Shown: positions 13,041 to 26,600, numbered from the stretch's first letter. The stretch is DNA of 64,000 nucleotides from Liolophura sinensis (GCF_032854445.1 NC_088300.1:30115608-30179607); one strand, 5' to 3'. Notes: generated from the sequence alone by a model not told the origin. Made by a program: numbers and translations.

Positions 13041-14967
13041 ACGAGCATGCAAAAGGCTTTCATGATCAACCATGTGCATACTAAACGATTTTCGTGGCGC
13101 TGGCACCAAATTCGATATACGATAGCATTCAAAGAAGCGTTGTAGTGCACAGGGAGATGAACGTCCCTGTAAATATCTGAATTTATCTCTAAAGAGTGCG
13201 TGGTTTAAATCATACATGTACATGTCATAACTTTGTCGTCTCCCTTGGCAGAGAAAATGATGATTGCAAATCTGCAACAAAATCTATGACATTCACACTG
13301 TTTTGCGTTTAACTCCCTAACTGCGTCTGGACCCACATGTAGAAAACCGTTATCAGCAACGAGGGAATGTATAAGGTGCAGGGGAATCTCGAGATATTCA
13401 AAGCTTCAAACTACATGGTTAGTCTCTCAGCGCTCGGCATCGAGGACGTACTAGCCGCGAGCGTTGACTCTTCCTGTGTGAAACGTAGGTTTTAATAACT
13501 TCACTTCACAAATGTTTGTACTTTCATACACTTGTTAAAGATCACTGGCTTGTATTTCGCCACATAATTCCACTCGACGCGTTCTCAAAACCCAGAGGTC
13601 TGGTTAGTGTCATAAATTGGAATTTTATTTAAGATTGTCCACTACTGGTTTAAACTGATACGTTAGTGTATTTGACTTTGTATAGCCAGAATCCATCTGG
13701 AAATTGACATCGTTTTGATACAAATTCCCACGTTAAAAAGGTAAGTGACGTCACCGCTGACGCATCGGGAAGTTGGCTGGAGACCGATCAGGGGAATAAG
13801 TCTAGTGTTTTAAAGTCATTATTGCGTTTCCCGGAAGCTATGTTTGTAATAAGGAGCTTTAGCTTAATCTGGAAACTAATGTTTTAACCCTGCCATAGCT
13901 ACGCTCCTTAACTATCTTAGGTCTGGTGGAGGAACGGAAGGTAGAATAAATTTACTGCTATGCCGGGTATCTGTAAGGCTATGCCAAGCGATACTTAGAC
14001 ATGAGTTTCAAGTTTCTATTTGGATTTTTTGGATGGAATTTTAATTACTGTTCACGTTTATGGCTAAATTTTGGATTTAGCCATTTTCTACCTTGAAAAC
14101 CATGTTATTGCTTGTTAAAAACACAATGCTGTATCATAGGAGTCACTCATCTTGCTTAGGCAGGTTTCCCGATTAAGTCTTGTGATCGCTACGTTTTAAG
14201 AGAATTAGCACCTATCAGCGGGATGCTACAACACCGTTAGAACACCTCTAATAAAGGTCTTGAAATCGGCCGCCCGGGTTATCTGTGGACATCCGTAGCA
14301 TATGTTCTAACTCTCTGATGTTTACAGCGGCCTTGTGGAACTGTCTGGACCAGTGAGGTTATACACGCAACAGCCATTATACTTTCCCTGTCTTTAGATT
14401 CTTTTCGAACAAGGCCGCAAGCCGTAAAGAAAACTTTCTGAGGCGTCATAAAAAGTTTTTGAATTTTGAACCAACTTTGACATTTCGATGAACTTTGAAC
14501 GGGTGGTTCCGAACCTTCATCTGTTTTTTTCGTCAAGGTATTTAACACTTTGAGAAATAGGAAGGACCCCAATTTGGGGTTTTTAAGCTACATAATTTTT
14601 GTGGCTTATACGTCGAACTATATATTTTATTTATTTATTTATTTGATTCGTGTTTCATGCCGTACTCAAAATTATTTCACTTATACGACGGCGGCCAGCA
14701 TTATGCTGGGATGGAAACCGGGCACAGCCCATGGTCATCCACAGGTTGCTGGAAAACCAACTTATAAAAGCTAGTCATTTTTAATTTGCAACAAATTGTA
14801 GACCAAGGTATGCACTTTCCGAGACATGTGAACAAATTTCAGCTACAGTTTTTGCTAAATGTGATTAGATGGCATCACCCATTTTCGGAAGAAGAATGTA
14901 AGCCAATTCTTTTAACTTAGAGGCTATCTGGGCATTTATCTACTCTGTTTACTGCCTAGTTACCTGT
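13041..14967. other. Intergenic stretch between the foldback element and the minisatellite
   Basis: It holds one truncated SINE (14624-14768). A minus-strand 97-codon frame at 14279-14572 has protein-like composition, but no family was recognised. Otherwise nothing. Confidence 0.6.
14624..14768 (-). mobile_element. SINE family A, 5'-truncated copy
   Basis: A TTTATTTATTTATTTGATTC tail, CTTATACGACGGCGGCCAGC and CATCCACAGGTTGCTGG are present; the head is absent. Confidence 0.88.
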
Positions 14968-15480
14968 CCATGAAAGTGGGCTGTGTATCTTACTTTACCG
15001 GCATTGTCATATCCACGTGAAAATGGTCTGTATATCTTACTATACCAGCATTGTCATATCTCCATGAAAGTGAGCTGTGTATGTCACTACACCAGCATTG
15101 TCATATCTCCATGAAAGAGGACTGTATATCTTACTACCCCAGCATTGTCATATCTCCATGAAAGTGGGCTGTGTATCTTACTATACCAGCATTGTCATAT
15201 CTCCATGAAAGTGGGCTGTGTATGTCACTACACCAGCATTGTCATATCTCCATGAAAGTGGACTGTGTATGTTGCTACACCAGCATTGTCATATCTCCAT
15301 GAAAGTGGGCTGTGTATGTCACTACACCAGCATTGTCATATCTCCATGAAAGTGGGCTGTGTATGTCACTACCCCAGCATGTCATATCTCCATGAAAGTG
15401 GGCTGTGTATGTCACTACACCAGCATTGTCATATCTCCATGAAAGTGGACTGTGTATGTTGCTACACCAGCATTGTCATA
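14968..15480 (+). repeat. Minisatellite, 11 copies of a 47-bp unit
   Basis: Units start CCATGAAAGTGGGCTGTGTA and end CCAGCATTGTCATATCT. They begin at 14968, 15015, 15062, 15109, 15156, 15203, 15250, 15297, 15344, 15390 and 15437, so the period is 47 except for one 46-bp copy. The outer left copies are the most diverged and the right ones nearly identical, as expected for an array expanding at one side. Confidence 0.95.
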
Positions 15481-15689
15481 TCACAAACTGCTCTGTGCTG
15501 AACCATTTGGGCAGACTGCTCAGAAGCCATACAAACGGCGGGCAGTTCTAGTGTGACTTCTTTGATTGCTACAGTATTTTATTCTCACGGCAATCATATA
15601 AACTTTAAAGTTAAGCATAACAGCTTTGTTTTATCTACAAAGTCAGTGTTACAAATTAAAACTAAGCGTTCTCCCTTTAAACTTCTTGT

Positions 15690-16255
15690 TAAATTTATAC
15701 ACCCAGAATGAAATACGAAGGCCAGAACCGGTGCCCAATATGGAGATTACAGGAAAGTCGCTCCTCAGATGTTTGCTGAGTCAGACAACCCACATTGTCC
15801 TGTTAAAATGTGCAAATTGTACAGTTCTCATCGCCTCACCTGTATGAATGAACCAGACGCCCGATTTTATTTACGCACTCTCCAATCTCCTATGGGGGAA
15901 CAATTGGTATAGCAGCCAACCGACAGGTAAAAACACCAGTGGGAAAATAATGCAAGTCATCGCCGAGGAGAGAACTCTTCAGGGAAAGAAGGTGACACAT
16001 ACTACAAGGAAGACTTTCGCCACATTATTACTGAGGTCGCACCACTTGGCGGGTGGAAAAATTTGACCTGTAATTTCTGAATGAGTATTCTGCGCAACCC
16101 ATGAAAAAGCAGAGAGACCATTCCACTAGATTGCCTGTAGTAATGATCACTAAGATAGATGACAGGGAAAACATGGAAATGCTAGAGCCAAACATGCAGC
16201 TATCCGAGAATGATCGACAGGCAACGGGTCAATACAGTCCACCTCAGACCAATAC
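15690..16255 (+). pseudogene. Degenerate tyrosine-recombinase-like (DUF3504 / KIAA1958 / ZMYM-type, Crypton-related) domain
   Basis: The plus strand carries the C-terminal half of a phage-integrase-fold domain broken over three frames. Around 15760-15895 (frame of 15781) it reads A-P-Q-M-F-A-E, then C-P-V-K-M-C-K-L-Y, then D-A-R-F-Y-L. Around 15899-16044 (frame of 15848) it reads N-N-W-Y-S-S-Q-P-T-G-K-N, then L-Q-G-K-K-V-T-H-T-T-R-K-T-F, the HxxR catalytic motif. At 16045-16068 the frame shifts to L-G-G-W-K-N-L-T, where family members usually have GHKN. At 16080 a third frame gives N-E-Y-S-A with the expected nucleophilic tyrosine, then K-K-Q-R-D. At least three frameshifts and internal stops mean no intact product. 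The 5' side runs towards the 47-bp minisatellite and the 3' side ends in an ATTAT microsatellite. The assignment is from memory of the family, but the order and spacing of motifs make it fairly secure. Confidence 0.7.
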
Positions 16256-16274
16256 CACAGAGCTTGAAAACAAC

Positions 16275-16386
16275 CATTTAATAATTATATTATATTATAT
16301 TATATTGTATTATATTGTATTATATTGTATTATATTATATTATATTATATTATATTATATTATATTATATTATATTATATTATATA
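16275..16386 (+). repeat. ATTAT pentanucleotide microsatellite
   Basis: About 110 bp of (TATAT)n-type repeat with a few GTATT interruptions. It truncates the 3' end of the recombinase pseudogene's last open frame. Confidence 0.97.
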
Positions 16387-18392
16387 GTGGATAGTATACA
16401 ATGTAAGATAATAACTGCATTAGAGTTTGTCAGTTTTACTGTTTCAAGGCTGCAGTTGTCATTTCATAGTCTTCCCTTTCTCCCAAGAAAGCTTCTCACG
16501 GAAAAATTCCTCGTTTGGCCAGGTTGAGTCGCCAGTTAAACGGTAGGGCCGCTGTTCGTATTCACGAACAGATCTATTTGCGTTGTTAAGAGTGGAGGAT
16601 GGCGGTTACGGTACCAGGGCCCAAATATTTGGTACATTCCCATCTGTATGAAAATCAATTCCCATGATAATGAATGAATAGATGAACGTATTGTGCGGGG
16701 CCACCCTTTGCAGAGATCCGGTGTGAATAACATAATTCTATTTTCAGAAAGGTATCCGTTTTAATGTATTATGGATAAAGCCGGATATTTACAGTGTAAA
16801 TGCTATTAGGAGTTGTCCAATGAAATATTATCTTGACATCAAGTCTTCATTCGGACAGTTATTTTAAGGGAAAGAGCACTACTATTGTCAGACAAGACCA
16901 TGATTTACACAAGCCAGTATGAATTTTTCAGTAGAATTGACGTACACAGTGGGCGGAAGCAAGGTGAAAGTATATCACCCAGTCACTGAGTGCTTCAACA
17001 TTAAACATAATATATAATATCGCCATAATGTAGTCGATATTTTAACCAATAGGACAAAAAATCTGTTATAATGTAAAATCACAGAATTTCGAACAGGATA
17101 CACCTGTCTGAGATGTCGTGAGGAAAATTAAATATTTGGACACTGCGATGTGCTGCCGGTAACATACTATCCGTGACCCAGTTTTTGACTATAAGATGAC
17201 CTACTGCTATTTTTGAGTACATTACACGTACCTATGCAAAATTCTCAGACTGTCTTTTCTTTTGATGTGGAGAATTGTTCTTTTCTACTATTGATGACCA
17301 GCTCAAGTGTGACGTCTGAGTCTTACTGCTACCTGTACATAATTCAAGCCTTGTCTGAACGTAGCTGTCAGTGTACTTTTGTCTGAGATCGCTCTAATGA
17401 CGCACAGCCAGTAATGGATTGGTCATCCACATGATATCAGAAACGGCAAATGACACTGGAATAAGCTATTTAATAGGGTTTATCCGGGTACGTGAAGATG
17501 GAAACCGTTCCCCCAAATGACCAGCTGTTACTAGCCTCTATATTTACCGTATTGTCTTCAACTTTCCTGTCAGTCTGAGAGGGTGTTGTGTGGAGAGCTT
17601 TGTGCGCCCTGGTCGACGTATTGTTAATGTCATTTGTCACGCCATATTAAAGCTGATTGCCGTTATTCCCTAAACATCACCCGGTATCTCTCATTCTAAT
17701 ACCTTTGTAAGACGGTCGATAGCTTCAATGCTGAGATTCGAGGGTTTTTGAGTCCGCTACTTTTCAACAGTATGCTTAATACATATTTTACTCTTCATGC
17801 TACGGACATGCATTTACATGCAAATTCTAACCCAGTGTTGGCATGGATACCAGTACAGTTGCACTGATTACATACAAAGGTAAGACTTTAGCATTATAAA
17901 CAGTCAAAAGCAGTCAAAAAGTATCCACCCAAAATTTCAATTTTGATATATCTCTAACATATGTCATACTTTGTAATTACATAAAAGGGAACTCTCAAGG
18001 TTTATCCACAGCTTTTGCATTATTAAAAATAACGACTTAATTCTTGAAGGTCTATTGTTACTATCTAATTAGGTTTCTGTTCCCAGATATTTCACTAAGA
18101 TACATCAATAATAGGATGTTATAAGTATTAAAGGTTTAGGGTTATTGACAGACCTTCAGCTGCGGTTCCATCTGGTACCAGTGGGAAACTGGCTAATATT
18201 TTTTTTATCATTTTGGATTTTGACATTACCATATGCAAAAGATAAAGCTTGTATAAACAAACAAATTCATAGGCCCGGAACTTAGCTGGATCACTGACAT
18301 TCAGGTATGACGTGAAAAAAGCACTCTGTTGGACCCTCCAAAAATAATGTAGGTCGAAGCCTGAAAGAAAAAGTGGTTTATGGTTTAGGGGT

Positions 18393-18528
18393 AATACCAC
18401 ACCTGTTGTCATGATTTAGAGAAAATACTACACCTGTTGTTATGGTTCGGAGACAATACCACACACCTATTGTTATAATTAAAAGATAATATCACACCTG
18501 ATGTTATGATTGGGAGACAATATCACAG
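18393..18528 (+). repeat. Short tandem repeat, about 4 copies of a 31-34-bp unit
   Basis: ATACCACACCTGTTGTCATG, then ATACTACACCTGTTGTTATG, then ATACCACACACCTATTG, then ATATCACACCTGATGTTATG, each followed by a gAGAcA-type spacer. Confidence 0.75.
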
Positions 18529-18960
18529 AGATTGACTGCGTCTCTAACATTAAACATTTTGTTGCATGTGCCTTACGTTTATTCTGGATACACATTTTTT
18601 CTGAACCTGTAAACCTTTCCGACCGATAAATGAAAAATCCTGTCACAGTGTTGAACCACACTGTAAATAAATAAATAAAGATATCGAATAAAAAATTAAA
18701 TATATAAATGAATAAATATCTTGAATGAATTTAACCTGAAACAGTTTTATTCCAATTTTTATTTGTTGATGGAGGCCTAGTTTTCCTATGAACTGGGGGA
18801 TAACGGAACATTTCATTCCGAAAGTGGAAGATTTATGTTCTGATGGGTAGCTTTCACATCAACGAAATGTACTTAACACATGCCATGAAACACTTTATTA
18901 GAAAACATGAAATTCTATTTTCCATAAATAGACTTAAAATCAAGAACTTATTTTAAAGAC

Positions 18961-19020
18961 TGAATGAATCATTATGGTTTAACGCCACATCGACGATATA
19001 TTGTGATGATATATTTGAAA
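18961..19020 (-). mobile_element. SINE family D 3' end
   Basis: It shows TGAATGAATCATTATGG, then TTTAACGCCACATCGACG, the inverse of the family D tail and domain. Confidence 0.6.
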
Positions 19021-20325
19021 GAAGCGTAAACATTGGACGTAAAAAGATAAATAAAACATGGCCAGTACACACAAATACATGCATCACATCACTCAAAGCG
19101 AGGGTTTACGTCATACTAAAGTAGATACCATGGCTCTATTATTGACGGTTCATTTATTGTCCAGAGTTAATGCAGGTTGGTTTGCGTGGTCACGTGTTGT
19201 TAATGGGATAAATAATGATGTGACATGATGTGACAAGCAAACAAAAGAGACTGGTCATATACTAAAACAGGAATCACGCAAGAATTGAATCAGATGACTG
19301 TAGGTACAGAAACGATAGTGCACAGTCTGCGCAAATGTGACATTCTCATTGCTTGTGCTAAGTGGAGAATGGCTGAAGTAGGTGGTGGTTGGGAGAAGTG
19401 GTAGTGGTAATGTGAAGCGATGTGAAAGCGCATCTTCCTGTGTATCTCTCGTCATTGTGATTATTATTTCGAGCACAGTTTGCTTGACCTTTTCCGAAGA
19501 CAATTTGTTGTGACTTCATATTTACTCTGCTTACAACTGCGATTTAACGATACAATATGGTTGGAGCAGAGCACTACAAGCGGAACGTTTATGAAGTGAT
19601 TATGTAAATCTAAGTTCCCCGTAGTTCTGAGCAACAGAAAAATCACCAGCCTTTCTATCAAAGAGAAAAGTCAAACTGTTGTTTTCATAGATTAGACTAT
19701 GCGTTAAAAAGTTATACATTTGAACTGATTGCCCAGTGGTTAACGCACTTGCTTTATAATCCGTTTTCATCACAGGTCGGTGGCGTGGAATTGTCAAGCT
19801 TCCTCCTGTTAAAACAGTGTTGGTTTTTCTCTGCGAATAAGCGATTGACGTTGCTCTTTTGTGTGGCCTTACATGAAATTCTGGCCGTAGGTCGGTGGTT
19901 TACTTCTGCCATTCCGTTTTCCTCTGCCTATAATGTACAATAACATGCATCTTTTCAGAAACATTCTTGAATGTGACATTAAACAAGAATGAATGACACT
20001 GGCTTAACGGCAGAGTTAAATAAAGAGCCTAAATGAGATTATAAGTGATCATCGAAGGAAAATCATAGCGGTTTGTCAGTATATTAGCGATGGTTGTTTA
20101 ATCCCATACTCAAGAGCTAAAACCACCGATCTTCGGCAATATCTGGCAAACAGTCCCCCGTGTAAAGTATAGATATGTACAACGTATTGACAAGCCGTCT
20201 TCGAAGTGAAAGGGTAGCACTACCGGAGAGTAAAGATGAGAAACAACTGGCTTGTTCAACTCTTAGATCAGCCTTACACAAAATCAAGAGACGTTCAATA
20301 CATACATTTGAACAAAATAGACAAG

Positions 20326-20400
20326 TATTTATTTATTTATTTTTTTATTTGACTGGTGTTTTACGCTGTACCCAAGAATATTTCACTCATAGCAAGGGGC
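20326..20400 (-). mobile_element. SINE family A 3' fragment
   Basis: A TTTATTTATTT tail, GACTGGTGTTTTACGCTG and CAAGAATATTTCACTCATA. Confidence 0.8.
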
Positions 20401-20889
20401 GAAACACAAGTTCACAAAGTGCTGCGTACAGAAAATGGAGTACAAATGACAAATGTCGAATGGCATGAAGGCCGATGCCTCCAAGCCCGGTAAAATCCTT
20501 CACAGTAAATATAACTGCTCTCAAGAGGACTGGAGTAAACGACTGTGAGCTTCACAACTCCGTGCCTTACATTTATAGACTAACTTAAAGAAAATCCTGC
20601 ATACAATGTTTAAAGACGGGATTCGTAACAAAGGAAACTTAAACGGCCTCTTATTTTGACCTATACCCCACAAACAATGAGAGCCAGGAATGTACAAATT
20701 TCTTGTTTAAATTCTGTTATGAATTTGGACATTTTGTGTGACTAACAGATAAACACCTCTAGCCACAAAACCGCAACCAGCTACCTAAGTACTTCGTCAG
20801 GTAAGTGCATACGGCATTTTGCACATTTGCTAAAGTGAGTTACATCATCTCCTTGGTCTTGATTTTAAGACCCATCAAGGCCATTCTTA

Positions 20890-20945
20890 AATTTATTTAT
20901 TTATTTATTTATTTGGATGGGGTTTCACAAACTACTTACGCCACC
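20890..20945 (-). mobile_element. SINE family A tail fragment
   Basis: TTTATTTATTTATTTATTTG with a decayed GATGGGGTTTCACA domain start. Confidence 0.5.
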
Positions 20946-21435
20946 CTTAGATAAAACTAAAACTAAGCTCATATAAAATGCACTACGTAATATATACATT
21001 ATATATATATAAACTCCAGCCATACAATACCCGTAGTGTGCGCTACGACATATGTACATGTAGTTATTTCAAAGTTAAGCGGTAAAAGAGCTGTGGGAAA
21101 GTGTCGTCTGCATTGCTGTTATGTCATTTGAAGACGCCTGCTGTACACTTACTCATTTCCAAAATTATAGAACCCCAGTCCTGTAGGCATATGTGAGAAG
21201 CGGCAAACGTGCCACGGAATAGGAATAATAAACATATTTCAAAGAAAAAATCGATAATAAGATATTAGGATTCGTGGAAAAAGCATATGATACATCTAGA
21301 CGTTTCATGCGTTAACCTTTAAGTTCGTCAGGAAACCCATGTGACAGACGACCATTTAGACGTAGATCCACGTTAACAATGCTGTAATGAGGTAAAACAA
21401 GGAAAATGCTATAATTTTTTCTTTCCTTGTTGTTA

Positions 21436-21540
21436 TTATTATTTGTTTAATTCATTGGTGTTTTACGACGTTCTCAAGAATATTTCACATATACGACGGC
21501 GGCCAGCGTTAACTTGGGAGGAAACAGGGTGAAAATCCAT
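21436..21540 (-). mobile_element. SINE family A, 5'-truncated copy
   Basis: CATTGGTGTTTTACGACG, TCAAGAATATTTCACATATA, CGACGGCGGCCAGCG and GGAGGAAACAGGG. Confidence 0.85.
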
Positions 21541-22796
21541 TTTCGCTATGCACCTTGCTCCTGGATATTGCAATCGTACTATGGCCCGAAAGTGTATGCC
21601 CAGAGGAGGCGACCACATTTGACCAGATACCGGACAATTCAACTATCACAAGGGCACAGCCCAATCAACGAAGGGTGGATACATATTGCTGGTAAAATCT
21701 GTCAAAGTTGTGTGAAAATAGCTTTTATTTGTGGACAAATCGTTAGTTTTATTCCACAATGCATTATCACATGGACAACAAATACGACAGAAATGTTTTT
21801 TGTGACGATGAGATGAATGTCTGCCTGTAGCTGGCAATTCAGTGTCGTCAGTATAGAACGGAAGTCATGAAATTATGAAAAATATTGCCACGGGTGATTC
21901 AATTTTGTGGTAAGGAAATGCCTGGAAGAAACCCGAGTATCGAAGACATTCAGTAAGATAGCCAACGGATGTGAAATGACATAAAAATTATAATAATTGT
22001 TCTATTGTTTCATAATTACCCTGTCATTAACCATTTTTACCATTGGGCTATTCAAAAGAAATAAAGCTACTCTTTAAAATCCAGTAATGATCTTTATTTT
22101 CTCAGCTCAGTACAGATCATACCTGTATTTATGGGGAAAATGTCCACACAAATTGCATCCATGGATTCGGAACTCACAGATTTTCTCTCAGTACCAACGC
22201 ACCGATGAGGCAGTTTCGTGGATGTTAAATACATTCTTCATCCATTGAGCATTAATTTACAACAAACTCTTATTTTTGATGGATGGAACAATCCATGTAT
22301 GCTTCAGATGGATAGGCCTGTTGTATTATTGCCATCACATAACGTTGTAGGCCGCAGAAGCCGATTCCAGAGTTTATTGATGATTGACCATAACTTTAGA
22401 ATTTCTAATCACACTCAGGATTGCATGAGCGTAAACTTTGTACACGTAATCTGCTGATGCATGCAATGCTCGTTTGGTTTATGAGTGGTGGAAACCTGAC
22501 AGAATCCACACTACATGTAGTCCTGACAAACATTCTGACTTCAAGCCGAATACGAACCAACGGAGACTGCAGTCAAGACTTCACCGGTCAGGAGCCTATC
22601 AGCTGTGGCGAAATCAATGTTATAGCATGATTTATTAATGAGTACTCTAAGAAACTGGTGGCCTAGTTAGCGTCGAATAGAGGGAACTAATAAAGGGGCA
22701 CAACTACAATTTAAACACCTGTTCTATCGAACTTCTGTACCTAAGGGTAGTCTCCCCTGTATTATTCATGTTCGCTCGCAAATCCTCTTTTTATTG

Positions 22797-22945
22797 AGTG
22801 AGTAGGGTTTAACGTCGTGCTTAGCAATTTTTTCAGTCATATGACAACGGAAGAGTCCTTAGAGTGCATGTACGTGCAATGAGCCTCCTTTTTGCAGGAC
22901 GGATTTCCACTGCTCTTTTATCTAGTGCTGCCTTAAGTTTAACCT
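22797..22945 (-). mobile_element. SINE family B, 5'-truncated copy
   Basis: It contains the tail and conserved 3' domain (GGGTTTAACGTCGTGC, TTCAGTCATATGAC) and part of the body (TTGCAGGACGGATTTC). The tRNA head is missing. Confidence 0.8.
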
Positions 22946-23252
22946 GTCTGCAGTAACCAACAGTATGATTCACGCGTGAATACTCTCTAATATAAGAAGA
23001 TTACTTTCACCATAATGTTCCAACTTAATGAAATAGGAAAATGAAAAACAAATAAGATAAGAACGATTGCCTGGCAGGGTAACCGATGACAAAATCTTGA
23101 AGTTCAAAGTTAATTTACAGTAAATCTAGTTTTAGACATTTATGTTGGTTGTATATTATGCTTCAGTATTCAATTCCTTGCAACCAGTATTATTACATTT
23201 ATTCCATATATTTCCTCCAGGACCAATTTTCCCTAGGGTCAGGATTAAAGTT

Positions 23253-23300
23253 CTTCGAGCTTATCGTGCTTCGAGCTTATCGTGCTTCGAGCTTATCGTG
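23253..23300 (+). repeat. Three perfect copies of a 16-bp unit
   Basis: CTTCGAGCTTATCGTG is repeated at 23253, 23269 and 23285 with no mismatch. Confidence 0.95.
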
Positions 23301-26289
23301 CTTGTATTTACCCCTCGTTAGGATAATTTATGAACAAGTGGTCGACAGATCTACCTGGCTGTTTATACATTTTACTTACGTTTGTTGATCCAGTCTTGTC
23401 TTGATCCAGTATGGCGTGATAATCTGTTTATCAGTTAGTGTGGTTAGTTGTCAACGAAATTATGAAAGTTTAAAAACGGCTAGTTATTCGGAACTGAAAC
23501 TTGGCGCATGGCTTCAATGAGAAAGGTAACAGGTCAAGGGCGAGTTTTGGAACGTTTCGTCTTTTTTAGCAAAAATATATGGAAGTTGTTCTTTCATATG
23601 CAGAATAAAAAAAAAACTATCTTCAATCAATATTATCTAGAGGTAATAATCTTATGACGAAAATATAGATACATACTTTCCGTTTACATTTATGACATTA
23701 GAAACAAAATCAGTAGAAATCTCAATATATTTTTCCTTTAAAACGCTCATTTAAAAAAACTCACTAATTTCTCAGTTGGAAACAATAAACAGATTACGTG
23801 TGCATAAAGAATGCACATCGACAGTATATTCTATCCAGATGTAATAATGTGTGTGAGTAATCCAACTTCCAAGCATCCTTTTGAAAATTTTAATGAAAAC
23901 AGGTGCAAGATTACATATGCACAACTTGGTGTTTAAGAGGTTGAGGCTTTTATTGTACACTGCATTCTGAACCATTATCAATCTTCCAACTGACAGAAGA
24001 AATTGCAAAACATCGTACCAAACCTTCACTACGATTTATGTTTAACACTGAAGCCCAGTGTCACACAGAGATACTACATAATCAAATCAAACTCCTTTAG
24101 GCAGTTCGGGAAAGACGGGGCTTTACTGGGTATTCCAATTTGTCCGACCTTTGATTTGCTCTCAGTTTATGGATTCAGATTCACCAAGCATCTGCAAAGG
24201 ACACCATTTAGATTTTGCAATGTTTTGTAAAATCTACATTCACGAGTTGCAACAATCATAAACATACCTGAAATTAACCCTTTGCAACGCAACTCTTTCC
24301 ACTAGTTTTTAACATAATTTTTTCTGATATTCAAAGAACACTGACACTGCATGTGTGTTAAACGTACCAACAGAAGACTTTATATGACTGACTGACTTTT
24401 GTCTCAAGTTATATCTAAGAATTTTTTCTTTGTAGAATGGCAGCCAGTATATCAATATTTGTGAAAACAGGTGCAATAGCTCTTGGAGTAAACCACCAAT
24501 CGTTGGCAAGTTACTGAATGTTAGCAAACTTTTTCAAGAAAGCAAGTGGTATCCAGCAAACTTAAGCAAGATTGCATGAGTGAGAATATCATAAGATTTA
24601 AAATCAGATTTTAGCATGTGTTCTTTAAAGAAAGAGAAAGCTAAAATATGAAATACAGTTCATCATATAGACACCTGAAAACTAAAAAATATTTTTAGTT
24701 ATTTTTTCAGATTTTTGAATAGTGTTGAAAGGCATTCAAATATATGAATAGTGTGGTGGGATTTATGAGCTATACTGACGGTATTTAGGAACTCTGATGT
24801 AACATCACCTTTTTTCCTGATGTTCACCAGAAGGAAGGAATTTTAGAAGCATTGTGACAGTAATATTTAACTTAAAGGTAAAAAAGTTATTTCAACATTC
24901 AGTGTCGTGATTGGAGTTGGAAAAACTTCCTGTGACGTCAGAGTTCCTAAACTCTTATAGTGTGGTTCACAAAGCCCATAGAAGTCAAATGTTTGAACGC
25001 CTTTAGCTCTCTTCAGAAAAATCTAAAAATATTAAATGAAAATATATTTACACATAGTTTTAGGTGGTCTAGTGATGTTACTTCGATTTTAGAGGTTTTT
25101 ATCTTTACGTCACTTAATCCTAAAAAGAAAACATTGCTAGAGTATATAGCTGCTACAAACAGATGCTAATAGTAAGAGACTGCAGTACACCAGGGCTCTA
25201 ACTGGTGAAAATTTTGAAATTTGTTTTAAAAAGCAATTAGTTAAATTGCACCATATAAAATGGCAATAAATGGGTATTTGCTAGCTTACTCATCAGTCCA
25301 TTTAGAACATAATGTAACATAATATGACAAACAAAGCTGAAAAATCAAGTGCTTTCAAGAGTGTATTCCAAAATTAATTCTTTTTCAAAACCTTCAAGGC
25401 AAAACCTTTGAAACCTCAGTAAATTTAAGTTCTTTCCAGAATTTCAGAGATCATTTGGAACCCTGGTGCATGTACTGTTTTCATTTCAACTCTCATTCGA
25501 GATGATAAAAAATCAAAAAAATCAAATAGTTAATGTAAAAGACTTTGGAATCTCACCTTTGTATGAATCCCAGTGTGGCCGATACACCTTCCTGGTATTG
25601 TATGTTAAATATGTAACTTGCAGATACTATCACTAAACCATCCAAGAGATGTATTTCTTGAGTAACAACTGCGTATATAGCCTACTACATGTATATACAT
25701 GTACTAAGATGTATTCGTTGAGTGTTCTGTACCTCGCATATTAGCCCTTAGTTCATTTGACTTTGCATAATCGTCACGAGATGTCATATTCGTTAACACC
25801 GTCGTGTTTCACTTTTAGTTACATTTGGGGTCATACATTTGCCATACATGTACATATGCTCATTTGACACAATATAAAGTGCTTCTTGCATTTCTTGCAG
25901 TGTAGTTACCGCTGTTCAGAGGATGACAAGAGCAGAATCAAGTTGATTAAAAAATTAATTTAAAACCCCCTAGCTTGTACCTTTTCTAACAATCGACATG
26001 ACGCAACTACAGTTGGGTATTCTCCAGCGAACATATCTTTTATATCTCACCTAAGATGTCTATTGATACAGAAGTAGGTAGAGTCCCGTGAGTACTACTT
26101 GTATGTCTCCCAGACAGAGAAGCAAAGTAATACTTGTGTATGAAATGTACTTTAATAGGGTTTCTATCTTCATAGAAGCATCCCCATCTTTCTGCACGAC
26201 GTCTCTTTGCTGATTGTGTTCAAAGACGACATCAAAAGCAAAATCAATAAACAACAATTACCTTTAAACTCATCTTCTCGGAAAATTAC

Positions 26290-26600
26290 TCCGCCAAATA
26301 ATGTCACAGGTGTAATTACCCTTAGGTCTATCTGCTGTTGCTAATAAGACTTGTCTACAGAGGTGAAAATGGTGGGATGTGCAGGCCCCTCTATTAAGAC
26401 GACAATCCATTGTTTTCGTGGCATAAGCCTCATTTCGAAAGTTTCACACAGCTGACTCATTAATGATTATACATTACTTTAAGCACTGTACAGCATCCGT
26501 AATCTGTAAGGCTTTGGACTGACATGTCTTCACTTGTATGTATCACGTGAACTCCCACAAATCTCCTACCATGTAATTGTGTCCTCTGTCATCATTTATC
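26290..26600. promoter_or_regulatory. Candidate non-coding regulatory block
   Basis: The block is unique sequence with clustered motif-like words: ACAGGTGTAATTACCC, CCATTGTTTTC (Sox-like), CACAGCTGACTCATTAATG (E-box plus homeodomain-like) and TATCACGTGA. It lies 3.8 kb beyond the GPCR stop. The call rests on motif density alone, which chance can produce. Confidence 0.2.

Noticed and set aside
14968-15480. CRISPR-like array
   Set aside because: The 47-bp units are contiguous with no unique spacers, and the genome is animal; it is a minisatellite.
15265-15501. 78-codon repetitive open frame
   Set aside because: It arises only because the 47-bp repeat lacks a stop in that frame; the repeat period is not a multiple of three and no gene context exists.
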